Part shown: in pieces, positions 56,326 through 64,000 of the stretch
Numbering within the stretch: the first letter of the stretch is position 1
Layout: each line of letters begins with the position of its first letter
DNA from: Gracilibacillus massiliensis
Lineage (GTDB): Bacteria > Bacillota > Bacilli > Bacillales > Amphibacillaceae
Reading direction: 5' to 3'
NCBI RefSeq assembly: GCF_001458115.1
Contig: NZ_CZRP01000012.1
Location: 496,001-560,000 of the forward strand
Length of the DNA stretch: 64,000 nt
Program-made: the position numbers and the translations under genes
The notes under the pieces: model-generated
Database searches by the model: none
What the model was told of the DNA's origin: nothing
Seen by the model: the letters and a program-made list of their open reading frames with translations, nothing else

Positions 56326-56776
56326 AAACTGCGAAGTAACTGACATAGGATTATTGGCAAAAGTATTGAGATGAGTGCTAATCCAACGCTACGGAAAAAC
56401 ACTCCCTTTCCGGGGGCACGGCTTCAGCTAACTTTGGAAAGAAGACCACTTCCCAAAGTGGATCTTCAGCTCGTGCTGTTTCCCCAGGAGTGTCGCGTTT
56501 TTCCTCCGCTTTGAGCAGAATTCTGTTCAAATACGATGAAATAACCTGTGGTATCAATATTCTAGCTTATACTTAATTTGTAGAAGATTATTGAAGCGTA
56601 GTCCATTTACGTAGACTCCGGCGGGAAAAGCGCGAGCTGAAGATCCCGCAGGAAAAGCGAACTTTGCTTTTCTGAGGAAGCTGAGGCCGTGCCCGCGGAA
56701 AGCGAAGTAAATAGACGGAGCTTTTGCTAGCACTCATCAAGCATTCAAAATTATCACTAATTCGCAGTTTGTGTCT
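56326..56776. repeat. R1 intergenic element, copy 3 (B-A orientation)
   Basis: Left end AAACTGCGAAGTAAC at 56326, right end TTCGCAGTTTGTGTCT ending at 56776. B palindrome at about 56385-56515 (CACTCCCTTTCCGGGGGC facing CCCCAGGAGTG), A palindrome at about 56595-56730 (CCATTTACGTAGACTCC facing GCGAAGTAAATAGACGG). The minus ORF 56588-56956 is a shadow. It occupies most of the sigF-spoVAA gap. Confidence 0.85.
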
Positions 56777-56896
56777 AATGTGTCTAGTAATTTTTTTATG
56801 CATGTTTATGTGAAAAGTTCTCATACTAGTAATAAATATCTTATTAAAAGTTACTGGCATACATAAAAAAGTTTGCGTATAAAAAGGATGATACAT

Positions 56897-57514
56897 ATGC
56901 AGGATGAAAAGGTATATCTTCGTCTGAAGAAGAAAATATCTGTTGAATCTAATCAACTTTTACGGCTAGGTGATATTTCTTATTTAACTGGAAATATCAA
57001 TTATTTAAATAAAGTAGAGAGTTTAAAAATATATCAAATCACAGAAGCAGACAAAAATGTTTCCGTGATTGATGGATTCCAGCTGTTATCTACATTAGTG
57101 GATGCTTATCCTTTTTTAACGGTTGAGTTAGTCGGAGCTAATCAAGTGATAGTGGATATTAAAAAGAATCAGAAGAAAGCTAATTTTGGTTTAATTCTGA
57201 TAATCTGGTTACTTCTTTGTATTGGTTCCGCAATGGCGATCATGAATTTTCATTATGATGTCAGTATGGAAGAAGTACATCAGGGACTATATTACTTATT
57301 AACGGGAGACAAAGAAGATAAACCTCTATGGATTCAAATACCATATTCGATAGGTCTTGGTCTAGGGATGATCCTATTTTTTAATCATATTTTCAAAAAA
57401 CGTTTTAATGAGGAACCGAGCCCATTAGAAGTAGAGATGTTTAATTACCAGCAAGATCTTGATAATTATTTAATTTATCATGAAAATAGTTTGAATAACC
57501 AAAATGATAATTGA
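56897..57514 (+). CDS. spoVAA: Stage V sporulation protein AA
   Basis: 205 residues: an N-terminal soluble domain and two membrane helices (about 98-116 and 151-168), with NHIFKKRFNEEPSPLEVEMF near the end, characteristic of SpoVAA. Part of the machinery for dipicolinic acid uptake into the spore core. The ATG at 56897 has AAAAGGATG upstream; the in-frame TTG at 56873 has none. CATACATA at 56858 could be part of a sigma-G -10 box, but the -35 is weak. Overlaps spoVAB by 11 bases. Confidence 0.93.
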   Translation: MQDEKVYLRLKKKISVESNQLLRLGDISYLTGNINYLNKVESLKIYQITEADKNVSVIDGFQLLSTLVDAYPFLTVELVGANQVIVDIKKNQKKANFGLILIIWLLLCIGSAMAIMNFHYDVSMEEVHQGLYYLLTGDKEDKPLWIQIPYSIGLGLGMILFFNHIFKKRFNEEPSPLEVEMFNYQQDLDNYLIYHENSLNNQNDN

Positions 57515-57938
57515 ACTACTGTATATTCTGGCCCAAATACTAATTGGCTTTGGTTCGGGGTTAATAGTTGGTTCAGGATTTGTAGCATTTTTAACGGTTT
57601 TAGGTATCATCCCTCGTCTCGTTCAACTAAGTAAATCCATCAATTGGATGAATTATTATCAGGCAAGCGTGATTATTGGGGCTTTATTGGGTACGTATTT
57701 AACATTCACAGACTATACAATAAAATCTTCCTATATTGTCTTGGCATTTTGGGGATTATTACATGGTGTTTTTATTGGAATGCTAGCAGCAGCACTAACT
57801 GAAGTATTAAATGTATTTCCAATTTTAATGAAAAGACTAGGTATTGATAAAGAATTACTATGGTTTTTAATGGCTATCGTAATTGGGAAAATAGTAGGTT
57901 CCCTGTTTCATTGGCTTATTTTTGTAGATATTATTTAG
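57504..57938 (+). CDS. spoVAB: Stage V sporulation protein AB
   Basis: 144 residues with four to five membrane helices; GFGSGLIVGSGFVAFLTVLGIIPRL at the N-terminus (two consecutive parts) is typical. It partners SpoVAA. In B. subtilis spoVAC, AD and AE follow; here spoVAF comes next after 18 bases. Confidence 0.92.
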   Translation: MIIELLYILAQILIGFGSGLIVGSGFVAFLTVLGIIPRLVQLSKSINWMNYYQASVIIGALLGTYLTFTDYTIKSSYIVLAFWGLLHGVFIGMLAAALTEVLNVFPILMKRLGIDKELLWFLMAIVIGKIVGSLFHWLIFVDII

Positions 57939-57956
57939 AGGAGGGAGTTATAAATA

Positions 57957-59423
57957 GTGAAAAATAAAAATGCAACCAAAATATATCCGTCTATCGAAAA
58001 AAATCAAGAGTTCCTTCAGTCAAAACTAGGCATAGGAGTATCATTTGATGTAGGTTTTCGTGAATTAGTTGTCCTTAAGAAAAAAATTCAATTATATTAT
58101 GTTACAGGATTGGTCGATACAAGTTTTATTATTGAAATTATGAAAAAGTTAGTTTCAATAAATGATGACGAGAATGTACATAGCAATTTATATGATGAAT
58201 TAAATAATCGTATTGTCCATCAACAAATTGAAAAAGCAAAAACAATGGATGAGGCAATTGACCAAATGTTATCTGGTCTGCTTGTAATCTTCTTGGATGG
58301 TGAATCTGAATGTTTCATTATCGACGTTCGCCATTATCCAGGTAGAGCTCCACAAGAGCCAGATACTGAAAAAGTTGTTCGAGGCTCAAGGGATGGGTAC
58401 ACAGAAAACATCATCGAAAATACTGCGCTAACAAGAAGGAGAATTAGAGATGAACGGTTACGACATGAAATTATCCAAGTAGGTGAACGTTCCAAAACTG
58501 ATATCTGTATTTCTTATTTACAAGATGTAGCTGATCAAGGACTCGTAAAATTAATAAAAGATGAGTTAAGTCAAATAGATGTAGATGGTATTTCCATGGC
58601 AGATAAAACAGTAGAGGAATACTTAGTCCAACAAGGATTAAATCCTTATCCATTAGTTCGGTATACCGAGCGACCAGATGTTGCGTCCACACATTTATTT
58701 GAAGGTCATGTACTTGTAATGGTCGATACTTCACCGAGTATGATTATCATGCCAACTACCTATTTTCATCATGTTCAACATGCAGAAGAGTATCGCGAGG
58801 CTCCTGCCGTCGGTACTTTTGTACGATGGGTTCGTTTTATGGGGATTGCAGCATCTTTAATTTTACTACCGTTATGGTTATTACTTGTCTTAGATCCTTC
58901 CTTATTGCCTGAGAAATTACAGTTTATTGGTCCCAATGAGACAGGAAACATTCCAATAATTGTTCAAATATTGCTAGCGGATATTGGGATTGAATTTCTA
59001 AGGATGGCAGCTATTCATACGCCAACTCCTCTTTCAACTGCAATGGGTTTGATTGCTGCGGTTTTAATAGGCGAAATTGCAATTGAGGTGGGTTTGTTTA
59101 GTGCTGAGGTTATTTTATATGTCGCGATAAGTGCGATCGGGACGTTTGCCACTCCCAGTTATGAGTTAAGTGTGGCCAATAAAATGGCAAGAATATTATT
59201 AGTTATATTAACATTTGCCTTTCAAGTAAAAGGACTAGTTATTGGAATGACCGTATTTTTATTGTTATTAATCACTACTAGATCCTTACAGACTCCTTAT
59301 CTATGGCCTTTAATTCCGTTTAATGACAAAGCGTTATGGCAAATATTATTTCGGGTATCGATGCCGTTATCAAAGACAAGACCCAGTATTGTTCGTCCAA
59401 AAAATAATCAAAAACAATCTTGA
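57957..59423 (+). CDS. spoVAF: Stage V sporulation protein AF (GerA family)
   Basis: 488 residues, related to the A subunits of GerA germination receptors. A large N-terminal soluble region (about 1-285; HYPGRAPQEPDTEKVVRGSRDG, TEYLVQQGLNPYPLVRYTERPD) is followed by about five helices. GTG start behind GAGGAGGGA. It appears complete. The gap to spoVAB is only 18 bases, so the absence of AC-AE is not due to a window edge. Confidence 0.94.
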   Translation: MKNKNATKIYPSIEKNQEFLQSKLGIGVSFDVGFRELVVLKKKIQLYYVTGLVDTSFIIEIMKKLVSINDDENVHSNLYDELNNRIVHQQIEKAKTMDEAIDQMLSGLLVIFLDGESECFIIDVRHYPGRAPQEPDTEKVVRGSRDGYTENIIENTALTRRRIRDERLRHEIIQVGERSKTDICISYLQDVADQGLVKLIKDELSQIDVDGISMADKTVEEYLVQQGLNPYPLVRYTERPDVASTHLFEGHVLVMVDTSPSMIIMPTTYFHHVQHAEEYREAPAVGTFVRWVRFMGIAASLILLPLWLLLVLDPSLLPEKLQFIGPNETGNIPIIVQILLADIGIEFLRMAAIHTPTPLSTAMGLIAAVLIGEIAIEVGLFSAEVILYVAISAIGTFATPSYELSVANKMARILLVILTFAFQVKGLVIGMTVFLLLLITTRSLQTPYLWPLIPFNDKALWQILFRVSMPLSKTRPSIVRPKNNQKQS

Positions 59424-59511
59424 TTTGGTAAACAAACACTTGATCTACTGAAGCGGCTGTGATAAATTAACTTTATACTTTGTAATGTTTTGTTGAAATG
59501 GGAATGATTAT

Positions 59512-59562
59512 ATCCCTTGTCCCCCCACTTTTTGTTGAAAAGGTGAGGATAAGGGATTTTTG
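59512..59562 (+). terminator. Terminator of spoVA cluster
   Basis: ATCCCTTGTCC and GGATAAGGGAT with CAC/GTG continuing the stem around a TTTTTGTTGAAAA loop, then TTTTTG. Confidence 0.85.
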
Positions 59563-59616
59563 TTTGAACAATCATTAACAGTGAAATTTGTTAAAGATAG
59601 AAGGTGAGGTCAAGAA

Positions 59617-60915
59617 ATGTTGCATCCTTTTAATGTAAATGCTCAAGGGCATCTAACAATTGGTGGTTTAGATTCTATTGAATTAGCTAATAAATATGGC
59701 ACACCCTTGTTTGTATATGATGTAGATAAAATTAGAAACAACGCCAGAGCATTTGTCAATACTTTCAGAGAGCAAGGTATAAAAGCACAAGTAGCTTATG
59801 CTAGTAAAGCTTTTTCATCTATTGCAATGATTCAAGTTGCAAAACAAGAAAATTTAAGTTTAGATGTGGTATCACAAGGAGAACTATACACAGCTCTAAA
59901 AGCTGATTTTCCTGTAGATAAAATACATATGCATGGAAACAACAAGAGCCTTGAAGAAATTGAGATGGCGGTAGAACATAATATTGGTTGTATTGTGATT
60001 GATAATTTCTATGAGATTGATTTATTAGCAAATACGTTACAAGAAGCCAAAAAAGAGATGAATGTTTTAATTAGAGTTACTCCAGGGATTGAAGCACATA
60101 CACATGATTATATTTTAACAGGTAACGAGGATTCAAAATTTGGTTTTGATTTATCAAATGGACAAGCAGAAGAAGCAATACAAAAACTAATGAGTATTGA
60201 TTCTATTCATGTTTTGGGTCTTCATTGTCATATCGGATCTCAAATTTTCGAAACAGATGGCTTTACGATGGCAGTAGAACGATTATTTCAAACACTTAGT
60301 GAGTGGAAAAGCAGTTTTCAATTTGAATCTGAAGTTTTGAATCTAGGTGGAGGATTTGGTATTCGTTATACGAAAGATGACGATCCGTTACCATTATCAA
60401 TGTATGTTCAATCCTTAATAGATACGGTTAAGAAGCAAGTTGAATCCAAAGACATGACTTTTCCTGAAATTTGGATAGAACCTGGACGTTCGATAGTAGG
60501 GGATGCTGGCTTAACATTATATACATTGGGATCTGTTAAGGATATTCCAAATGTAAGAAAATATGTTTCAGTTGATGGTGGTATGACGGATAATTTGAGG
60601 CCTGCGCTATATCATGCAGAATATGATGCAGTAATCGCGAATAATGTTTACGGCAAGAACAAAGAAGAAGTTTCTGTAGCAGGAAAATGCTGTGAATCAG
60701 GAGATATGTTAATATGGGATATAGAATTACCTATTGTTAAGAATAATGACATTTTAGCCGTTTTCTCAACAGGTGCATATGGTTATTCGATGTCTAATCA
60801 TTACAACCGATTTCCTAAGGCGGCAGTCGTGTTTGTAGAAAATGGACAAGATAAACTAGTAATAAAACGAGAATCGTTTGAAGACATGGTCCAAAATGAC
60901 CTGTCCTACGAATAG
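59617..60915 (+). CDS. lysA: Diaminopimelate decarboxylase
   Basis: Last step of lysine synthesis from meso-diaminopimelate. It has 432 residues, fold-type III PLP enzyme: PLP lysine K64 in AYASKAFS, glycine loop LNLGGGFGIRY, EPGRSIVG and the C-terminal GKCCESGD with catalytic Cys. AGGTGAGGTC precedes the ATG. Confidence 0.96.
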   Translation: MLHPFNVNAQGHLTIGGLDSIELANKYGTPLFVYDVDKIRNNARAFVNTFREQGIKAQVAYASKAFSSIAMIQVAKQENLSLDVVSQGELYTALKADFPVDKIHMHGNNKSLEEIEMAVEHNIGCIVIDNFYEIDLLANTLQEAKKEMNVLIRVTPGIEAHTHDYILTGNEDSKFGFDLSNGQAEEAIQKLMSIDSIHVLGLHCHIGSQIFETDGFTMAVERLFQTLSEWKSSFQFESEVLNLGGGFGIRYTKDDDPLPLSMYVQSLIDTVKKQVESKDMTFPEIWIEPGRSIVGDAGLTLYTLGSVKDIPNVRKYVSVDGGMTDNLRPALYHAEYDAVIANNVYGKNKEEVSVAGKCCESGDMLIWDIELPIVKNNDILAVFSTGAYGYSMSNHYNRFPKAAVVFVENGQDKLVIKRESFEDMVQNDLSYE

Positions 60916-60927
60916 GAGGAAAAAATA

Positions 60928-61362
60928 ATGAAACAAGCTGTAATTGAATTTGAAAATGGTGAAAAAATTGAAATTGAATTATATGATGAAGCTGCTCCAA
61001 AAACAGTAGAGAACTTTGAAAAATTAGCAAATGACAAATTTTATGATGGTGTAATTTTCCACCGGGTTATTCCTGGCTTTGTTGCACAAGGTGGAGATCC
61101 TACTGGAACCGGAATGGGAGGACCTGGCTATACCATTAAATGCGAAACAGAAGGAAATCCTCATAAACATGTGGCAGGATCATTATCTATGGCACATGCT
61201 GGTAAGGATACGGGAGGAAGTCAGTTTTTCTTAGTACATGAAGCCCAGCCACATCTTGATGGGGTTCATACTGTTTTTGGTCAAATTACAGAAGGTTTGG
61301 ATACGATGCTTCGTATACGCCAAGGAGATACGATGAAGTCTATACGTGTTACTGAAGTGTAA
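60928..61362 (+). CDS. ppiB: Cyclophilin-type peptidyl-prolyl isomerase
   Basis: 144 residues, cytosolic (no signal). Active-site motifs [19 protein letters not shown] and the binding region [17 protein letters not shown]. It accelerates proline isomerisation during folding. Starts 12 bases after lysA with AGGAGG. Confidence 0.96.
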   Translation: MKQAVIEFENGEKIEIELYDEAAPKTVENFEKLANDKFYDGVIFHRVIPGFVAQGGDPTGTGMGGPGYTIKCETEGNPHKHVAGSLSMAHAGKDTGGSQFFLVHEAQPHLDGVHTVFGQITEGLDTMLRIRQGDTMKSIRVTEV

Positions 61363-61469
61363 ACCTATTGCTGTAATGGCATATCTAAATAAAGATTGAC
61401 ATCACTATGGGAATATACTATTGTAAACGTAAGGTATGAGACGTAAAAAGACTCAAAGGAACGATATGA

Positions 61470-61565
61470 ATGCGTAAAAAAAATAGTATACTCTTTTTAG
61501 TTTTATTGGTGTTGGCAATTGTATGGGGTTGTTATTATTGGTTCGAGATTGTATTATCATCCTAG
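61470..61565 (+). CDS. Hypothetical 31-residue membrane microprotein
   Basis: ATG at 61470 with AAAGGAACG 8-10 bases upstream opens a 31-codon frame. The product has a basic start (MRKKNS), a hydrophobic segment (ILFLVLLVLAIVWG) and an aromatic tail (CYYWFEIVLSS). It sits between ppiB and ribT. No family recognised; it may be a real microprotein or chance. Confidence 0.45.
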   Translation: MRKKNSILFLVLLVLAIVWGCYYWFEIVLSS

Positions 61566-61656
61566 TTTTTGGAAAGAATATATAAGTAGTAACTACTTTT
61601 GGATGAAAACATAACATATTCTATATATGATTGTTATTAATAATGAGGGGTTCAAT

Positions 61657-62022
61657 ATGTTAATTCGTTTTAAAAAAAGGTTTGAAAAAATTGCAATGGG
61701 TTTACTTTCTTTCATGCCAGATGAAAAAGAAGTTAAAAAACTGCAAGATACCATTAATGAGTATGAATCAAATGATAAATGGCAACTATTTTTATGGAAG
61801 CATGAAGAAGATGTTTTAGGTGCTATTGGTGTTTATTTAGATGAGGGCTCACAAACCGCAGTAGTGCAACATATTACAGTAAATCCTTCCCACCGAAACA
61901 TGGGTATTGGAAAAGATATGGTCAATGCACTAAAAAATCATTACGGTACATCATATGAGGTGATTCCGAATGATTTAACGGATAAGTTCCTGCAAAAATG
62001 TTTGAAGAATTCAAACGAGTGA
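61657..62022 (+). CDS. ribT: RibT-like GNAT acetyltransferase
   Basis: 121 residues, GNAT fold with the acetyl-CoA loop NPSHRNMGIGKDMVNAL. N-terminal LIRFKKRFEKIAMGLLSFMP is the RibT signature. In B. subtilis ribT ends the riboflavin operon; here no rib genes are in front. ATG at 61657 has GAGGGG upstream; the in-frame start at 61627 has no site. Confidence 0.88.
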   Translation: MLIRFKKRFEKIAMGLLSFMPDEKEVKKLQDTINEYESNDKWQLFLWKHEEDVLGAIGVYLDEGSQTAVVQHITVNPSHRNMGIGKDMVNALKNHYGTSYEVIPNDLTDKFLQKCLKNSNE

Positions 62023-62063
62023 AAAAGAACCTTTGCTAATCAAAACTAGCAAAGGTTCTTTTA
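62022..62063 (+). terminator. Terminator of ribT
   Basis: AAAAGAACCTTTGCT and AGCAAAGGTTCTTTT, perfect 15-bp stem, 10-nt loop. Confidence 0.92.
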
Positions 62064-62117
62064 AATAATACAACATCTACTTCAAACAATAACAATTTAC
62101 ATGTAAAAGGTAAAAGC

Positions 62118-62636
62118 AGACACAAACTGCGAAGTAATGAAAACTTCTTCATGTAAAGGATAATGATGAGTGGATTACCAGCGCTACGGAAAAACACTCC
62201 CTTTCCGGGGGCACGGCCTCAGCTAACTTTGAAAAGAAAGACACTTTTCAAAGTGGATCTTCAGCTCGTGCTGTTCCCCCAGGAGTGTCGCATTTTTCCT
62301 CCGCTTTGTAGAGATCTCTGTTCAATTAAGATGAAATAAGCTATCATATCAAAATTCTAGCAATTACTTTATTTGCAGAACATTACTAAAGCGTAGTCCA
62401 TTTACGTAGACTCTTGCGGGAACAGCGTCTTCCGAAGACCCCGCAGGAAAAGCGCTCTTTGCTTTTCTGAGGAGGCTGAGGTGACGCCCGGCAGCATAGA
62501 AAACACTACGAAAGCTTTGCTTGAGTAGATGTTGCACTTGTGCCCTTGGGTGAAAGCGAAGAAAATGGACGGAGCTTTTGCATTCCACTCATTTATATTT
62601 CAAAGTGAGCAGTACAGTTACTTCGCAGTTTAGTTT
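62118..62636. repeat. R1 intergenic element, copy 4, with internal insertion
   Basis: Best-preserved ends of the family: left AGACACAAACTGCGAAGTAA (62118-62137), right TTACTTCGCAGTTTAGTTT (62618-62636). B palindrome at about 62180-62310, A palindrome at about 62395-62580. In the right arm of A, about 60 bases (62490-62550; GGCAGCATAGAAAACACTAC at its start) interrupt the sequence that in copies 2 and 3 runs directly from GTGCCCGCGG to AAAGCGAAG. Confidence 0.85.
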
Positions 62637-62655
62637 AATATATTGATATGATAAT

Positions 62656-62690
62656 AAAAAGCTTATCGCCATTTGACGATAAGCTAGGAT
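62656..62690 (-). terminator. Terminator of YjcZ-type gene (minus strand)
   Basis: On the minus strand AGCTTATCGTC and GGCGATAAGCT form a stem around a 4-nt loop, then TTTTTATT. Confidence 0.85.
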
Positions 62691-62697
62691 TTTATTT

Positions 62698-62781
62698 CTA
62701 GAACCAAGCTGCACCTACGATGATTAGTAAAATAAACAAAACAACAATTAACGCAAATCCACCGCTATAAGAATAGCTCAT
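62698..62781 (-). CDS. YjcZ family sporulation microprotein
   Basis: A 27-residue product: MSYSYSGGFALIVVLF, then ILLIIVGAAWF. The Tyr/Gly start followed by one hydrophobic helix is the YjcZ/SscA-type pattern found in many Bacillus spore or sporulation microproteins. CAGGAGG lies 7 bases before the ATG, and a terminator follows. Isolated gene between the ribT terminator and scpA, on the other strand. Confidence 0.8.
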   Translation of the reverse strand: MSYSYSGGFALIVVLFILLIIVGAAWF

Positions 62782-62920
62782 TTTTACAACCTCCTGTTGA
62801 GTTAAATATAATCAATTTAAAATTGATCTTTCTAGATTAATGTATGCATCTTCGCTTAAAGGGTATAGGCACTTATAACAGATAGCCTATAAATCTGAAT
62901 ATTTATTTGGAGGAACCGGT

Positions 62921-63649
62921 ATGCCAGACCATTATCAAGTTAAATTAGAAACCTTTGAAGGGCCATTAGATTTGTTGCTGCATTTAATCAACAAATATGA
63001 AATTGATATTTATGATATTCCTGTGTCAGAAATAACTTCACAATATATGGCCTATATTCATACCATGCAACAATTGGAACTTAATATTGCCAGTGAATAT
63101 TTAGTGATGGCAGCCACCTTACTCGAAATCAAAAGTAAATTACTTTTGCCGAATCCGACTGTTGAAATTGAAGAAGAATATGAAGAAGATCCACGGGAAG
63201 AACTGATGCGCAGACTTATTGAATATCGTAAATATAAGGAAGCTGCTGAGCATTTGAAAGAAAGAGAAATGGAACAAAGTCAAGTACATACTCGTCCTCC
63301 TATGCAAATAAGCGAACAAGAAACTCAGGAACTGCCAGCAGGCGCAGCTAATATATATGATATGATAGAAGCAATTGGAAAAGTGATGGAAAGAAGAAAG
63401 TGGAACAGACCAATGGAAACATCTGTAAAACGCCAGGAAGTATCTATTGATCAACGAATGGGTGAGATAATGGAAAAAATAAAGGATATTGAACAACCCA
63501 TTTCGTTTTATCAACTATTCCCTAATAAAACTCGAACCTATATCGTAGCGACATTTATAGCTATACTAGAATTAATGAAGCAAAAGCGAATTAATTGTAA
63601 ACAAGAAAGCAACTTAGATGAACTAATGGTTTATCGTTATGACGTTTAA
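62921..63649 (+). CDS. scpA: Segregation and condensation protein A
   Basis: Kleisin subunit of the SMC-ScpA-ScpB condensin. It has 242 residues; N-terminal SMC-neck contact YQVKLETFEGPLDLLLHLI, middle acidic stretch (EIEEEYEEDPREELMRRLIEY), C-terminal winged helix (FIAILELMKQKRI). GGAGGAACC before the ATG. Confidence 0.96.
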   Translation: MPDHYQVKLETFEGPLDLLLHLINKYEIDIYDIPVSEITSQYMAYIHTMQQLELNIASEYLVMAATLLEIKSKLLLPNPTVEIEEEYEEDPREELMRRLIEYRKYKEAAEHLKEREMEQSQVHTRPPMQISEQETQELPAGAANIYDMIEAIGKVMERRKWNRPMETSVKRQEVSIDQRMGEIMEKIKDIEQPISFYQLFPNKTRTYIVATFIAILELMKQKRINCKQESNLDELMVYRYDV

Positions 63650-63669
63650 CATTGATGGAGGTTAATAAG

Positions 63670-64000
63670 GTGGATATTAATGATATAAAAGCAATCATGG
63701 AAGGTTTAATATTTGCTTCAGGAGATGAAGGTATACATAAGAAAGACCTGCGTAAAGTATTAGATCTAGATAAAGATATGGCGAACCATCTATTAGATGA
63801 GTTGAAATTTGAATATGAACATGCGAAAAGAGGTTTCATGTTAATGGAATCCCAACAGGTACTCTTTCTAACCACGAAACCTGAACATAGTGAATATTTC
63901 ACAAAATTTAGAGAAACCAAAGTTCATACTAAACTGTCACAAGCAGCTTTAGAAACATTAGCCATCATTGCTTACCTACAACCAATCACTAGAACCGAAA
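63670..64000 (+). CDS. scpB: Segregation and condensation protein B (3' partial)
   Basis: Winged-helix partner of ScpA. GTG start with GGAGGTTAA upstream, 20 bases after scpA. The frame reads DINDIKAIMEGLIFASGDEG and, near the window end, SQAALETLAIIAYLQPITRTE, the ScpB signature. The remaining C-terminal half lies beyond base 64000. Confidence 0.95.
   Translation, partial: MDINDIKAIMEGLIFASGDEGIHKKDLRKVLDLDKDMANHLLDELKFEYEHAKRGFMLMESQQVLFLTTKPEHSEYFTKFRETKVHTKLSQAALETLAIIAYLQPITRTE

Overview
This window comes from a low-GC, endospore-forming Firmicute of the family Bacillaceae. Gene content and order follow the Bacillus subtilis block efp-spoIIIA-accBC-yqhY-nusB-folD-xseAB-ispA-dxs-tlyA-argR-recN-spoIVB-spo0A, then bkd, yqjE-rnz, nudF-spoIIM-fur-xerD-dacF-spoIIA-sigF-spoVA-lysA-ppiB-ribT-scpAB. 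An OLE RNA with its OapA partner, together with families of long GC-rich intergenic palindromes, points to a salt- or alkali-tolerant branch (Oceanobacillus, Virgibacillus or Gracilibacillus type). The genus is inferred and could not be tested.

Layout. 1-6.4 kb: 3' part of efp, then the eight-gene spoIIIA operon (engulfment-stage secretion-like channel), bracketed by two copies of a terminal-inverted-repeat element (R1). 7-14.1 kb: accB-accC-yqhY, nusB-folD, a second type of palindromic element (R2), then xseA-xseB-ispA. 14.15-14.76 kb: the 608-nt OLE RNA, followed by oapA. 15.4-22.9 kb: dxs-tlyA-argR-recN, spoIVB and spo0A. 22.9-26.3 kb: an MscS channel, a LysM-CAP secreted protein and aspartokinase. 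26.3-28.7 kb: an R2 element split by a 1.9-kb group II intron. 28.9-36.6 kb: DUF2627 protein, then bkdR-buk-lpdV-bkdAA-bkdAB-bkdB (branched-chain 2-oxoacid degradation). 36.7-37.0 kb: a degenerate 52-bp tandem repeat. 37.1-45.2 kb: a channel-like protein, a TRIC-like protein, a TerC protein, a BMP-family binding protein paired with a sporulation-type histidine kinase, a bacilliredoxin, Prli42, an M20 peptidase and Pol IV. 45.3-51.5 kb: RNase Z, glycerophosphodiesterase, SDR, aldo/keto reductase, NudF, EndoQ-type nuclease and SpoIIM. 51.6-64 kb: Fur, YqzK, XerD, DacF, SpoIIAA/AB/sigma-F, a reduced spoVA cluster (AA, AB, AF only), LysA, PpiB, a 31-codon ORF, RibT, a YjcZ-type microprotein, ScpA and the start of ScpB.

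How the genes fit together. Much of the window is sporulation control. Spo0A carries 0A boxes in its own promoter and probably drives spoIIA through a sigma-H promoter flanked by a 0A box. SpoIIAA/AB control sigma-F. SpoIVB signals to the mother cell, and SpoIIIA and SpoIIM act during engulfment. The rest is housekeeping: fatty-acid carboxylase, C1 metabolism, isoprenoids, DNA repair, iron control and chromosome segregation.

The most unusual items are the OLE/OapA module inside the isoprenoid operon, the two related palindromic element families, the intron that uses one of them as a target, a BkdR-like regulator that has lost the sigma-54-contact and Walker B motifs, a pore-less voltage-sensor-like protein, and the BMP-protein/kinase pair. 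No tRNA, rRNA, CRISPR array or prophage was seen.
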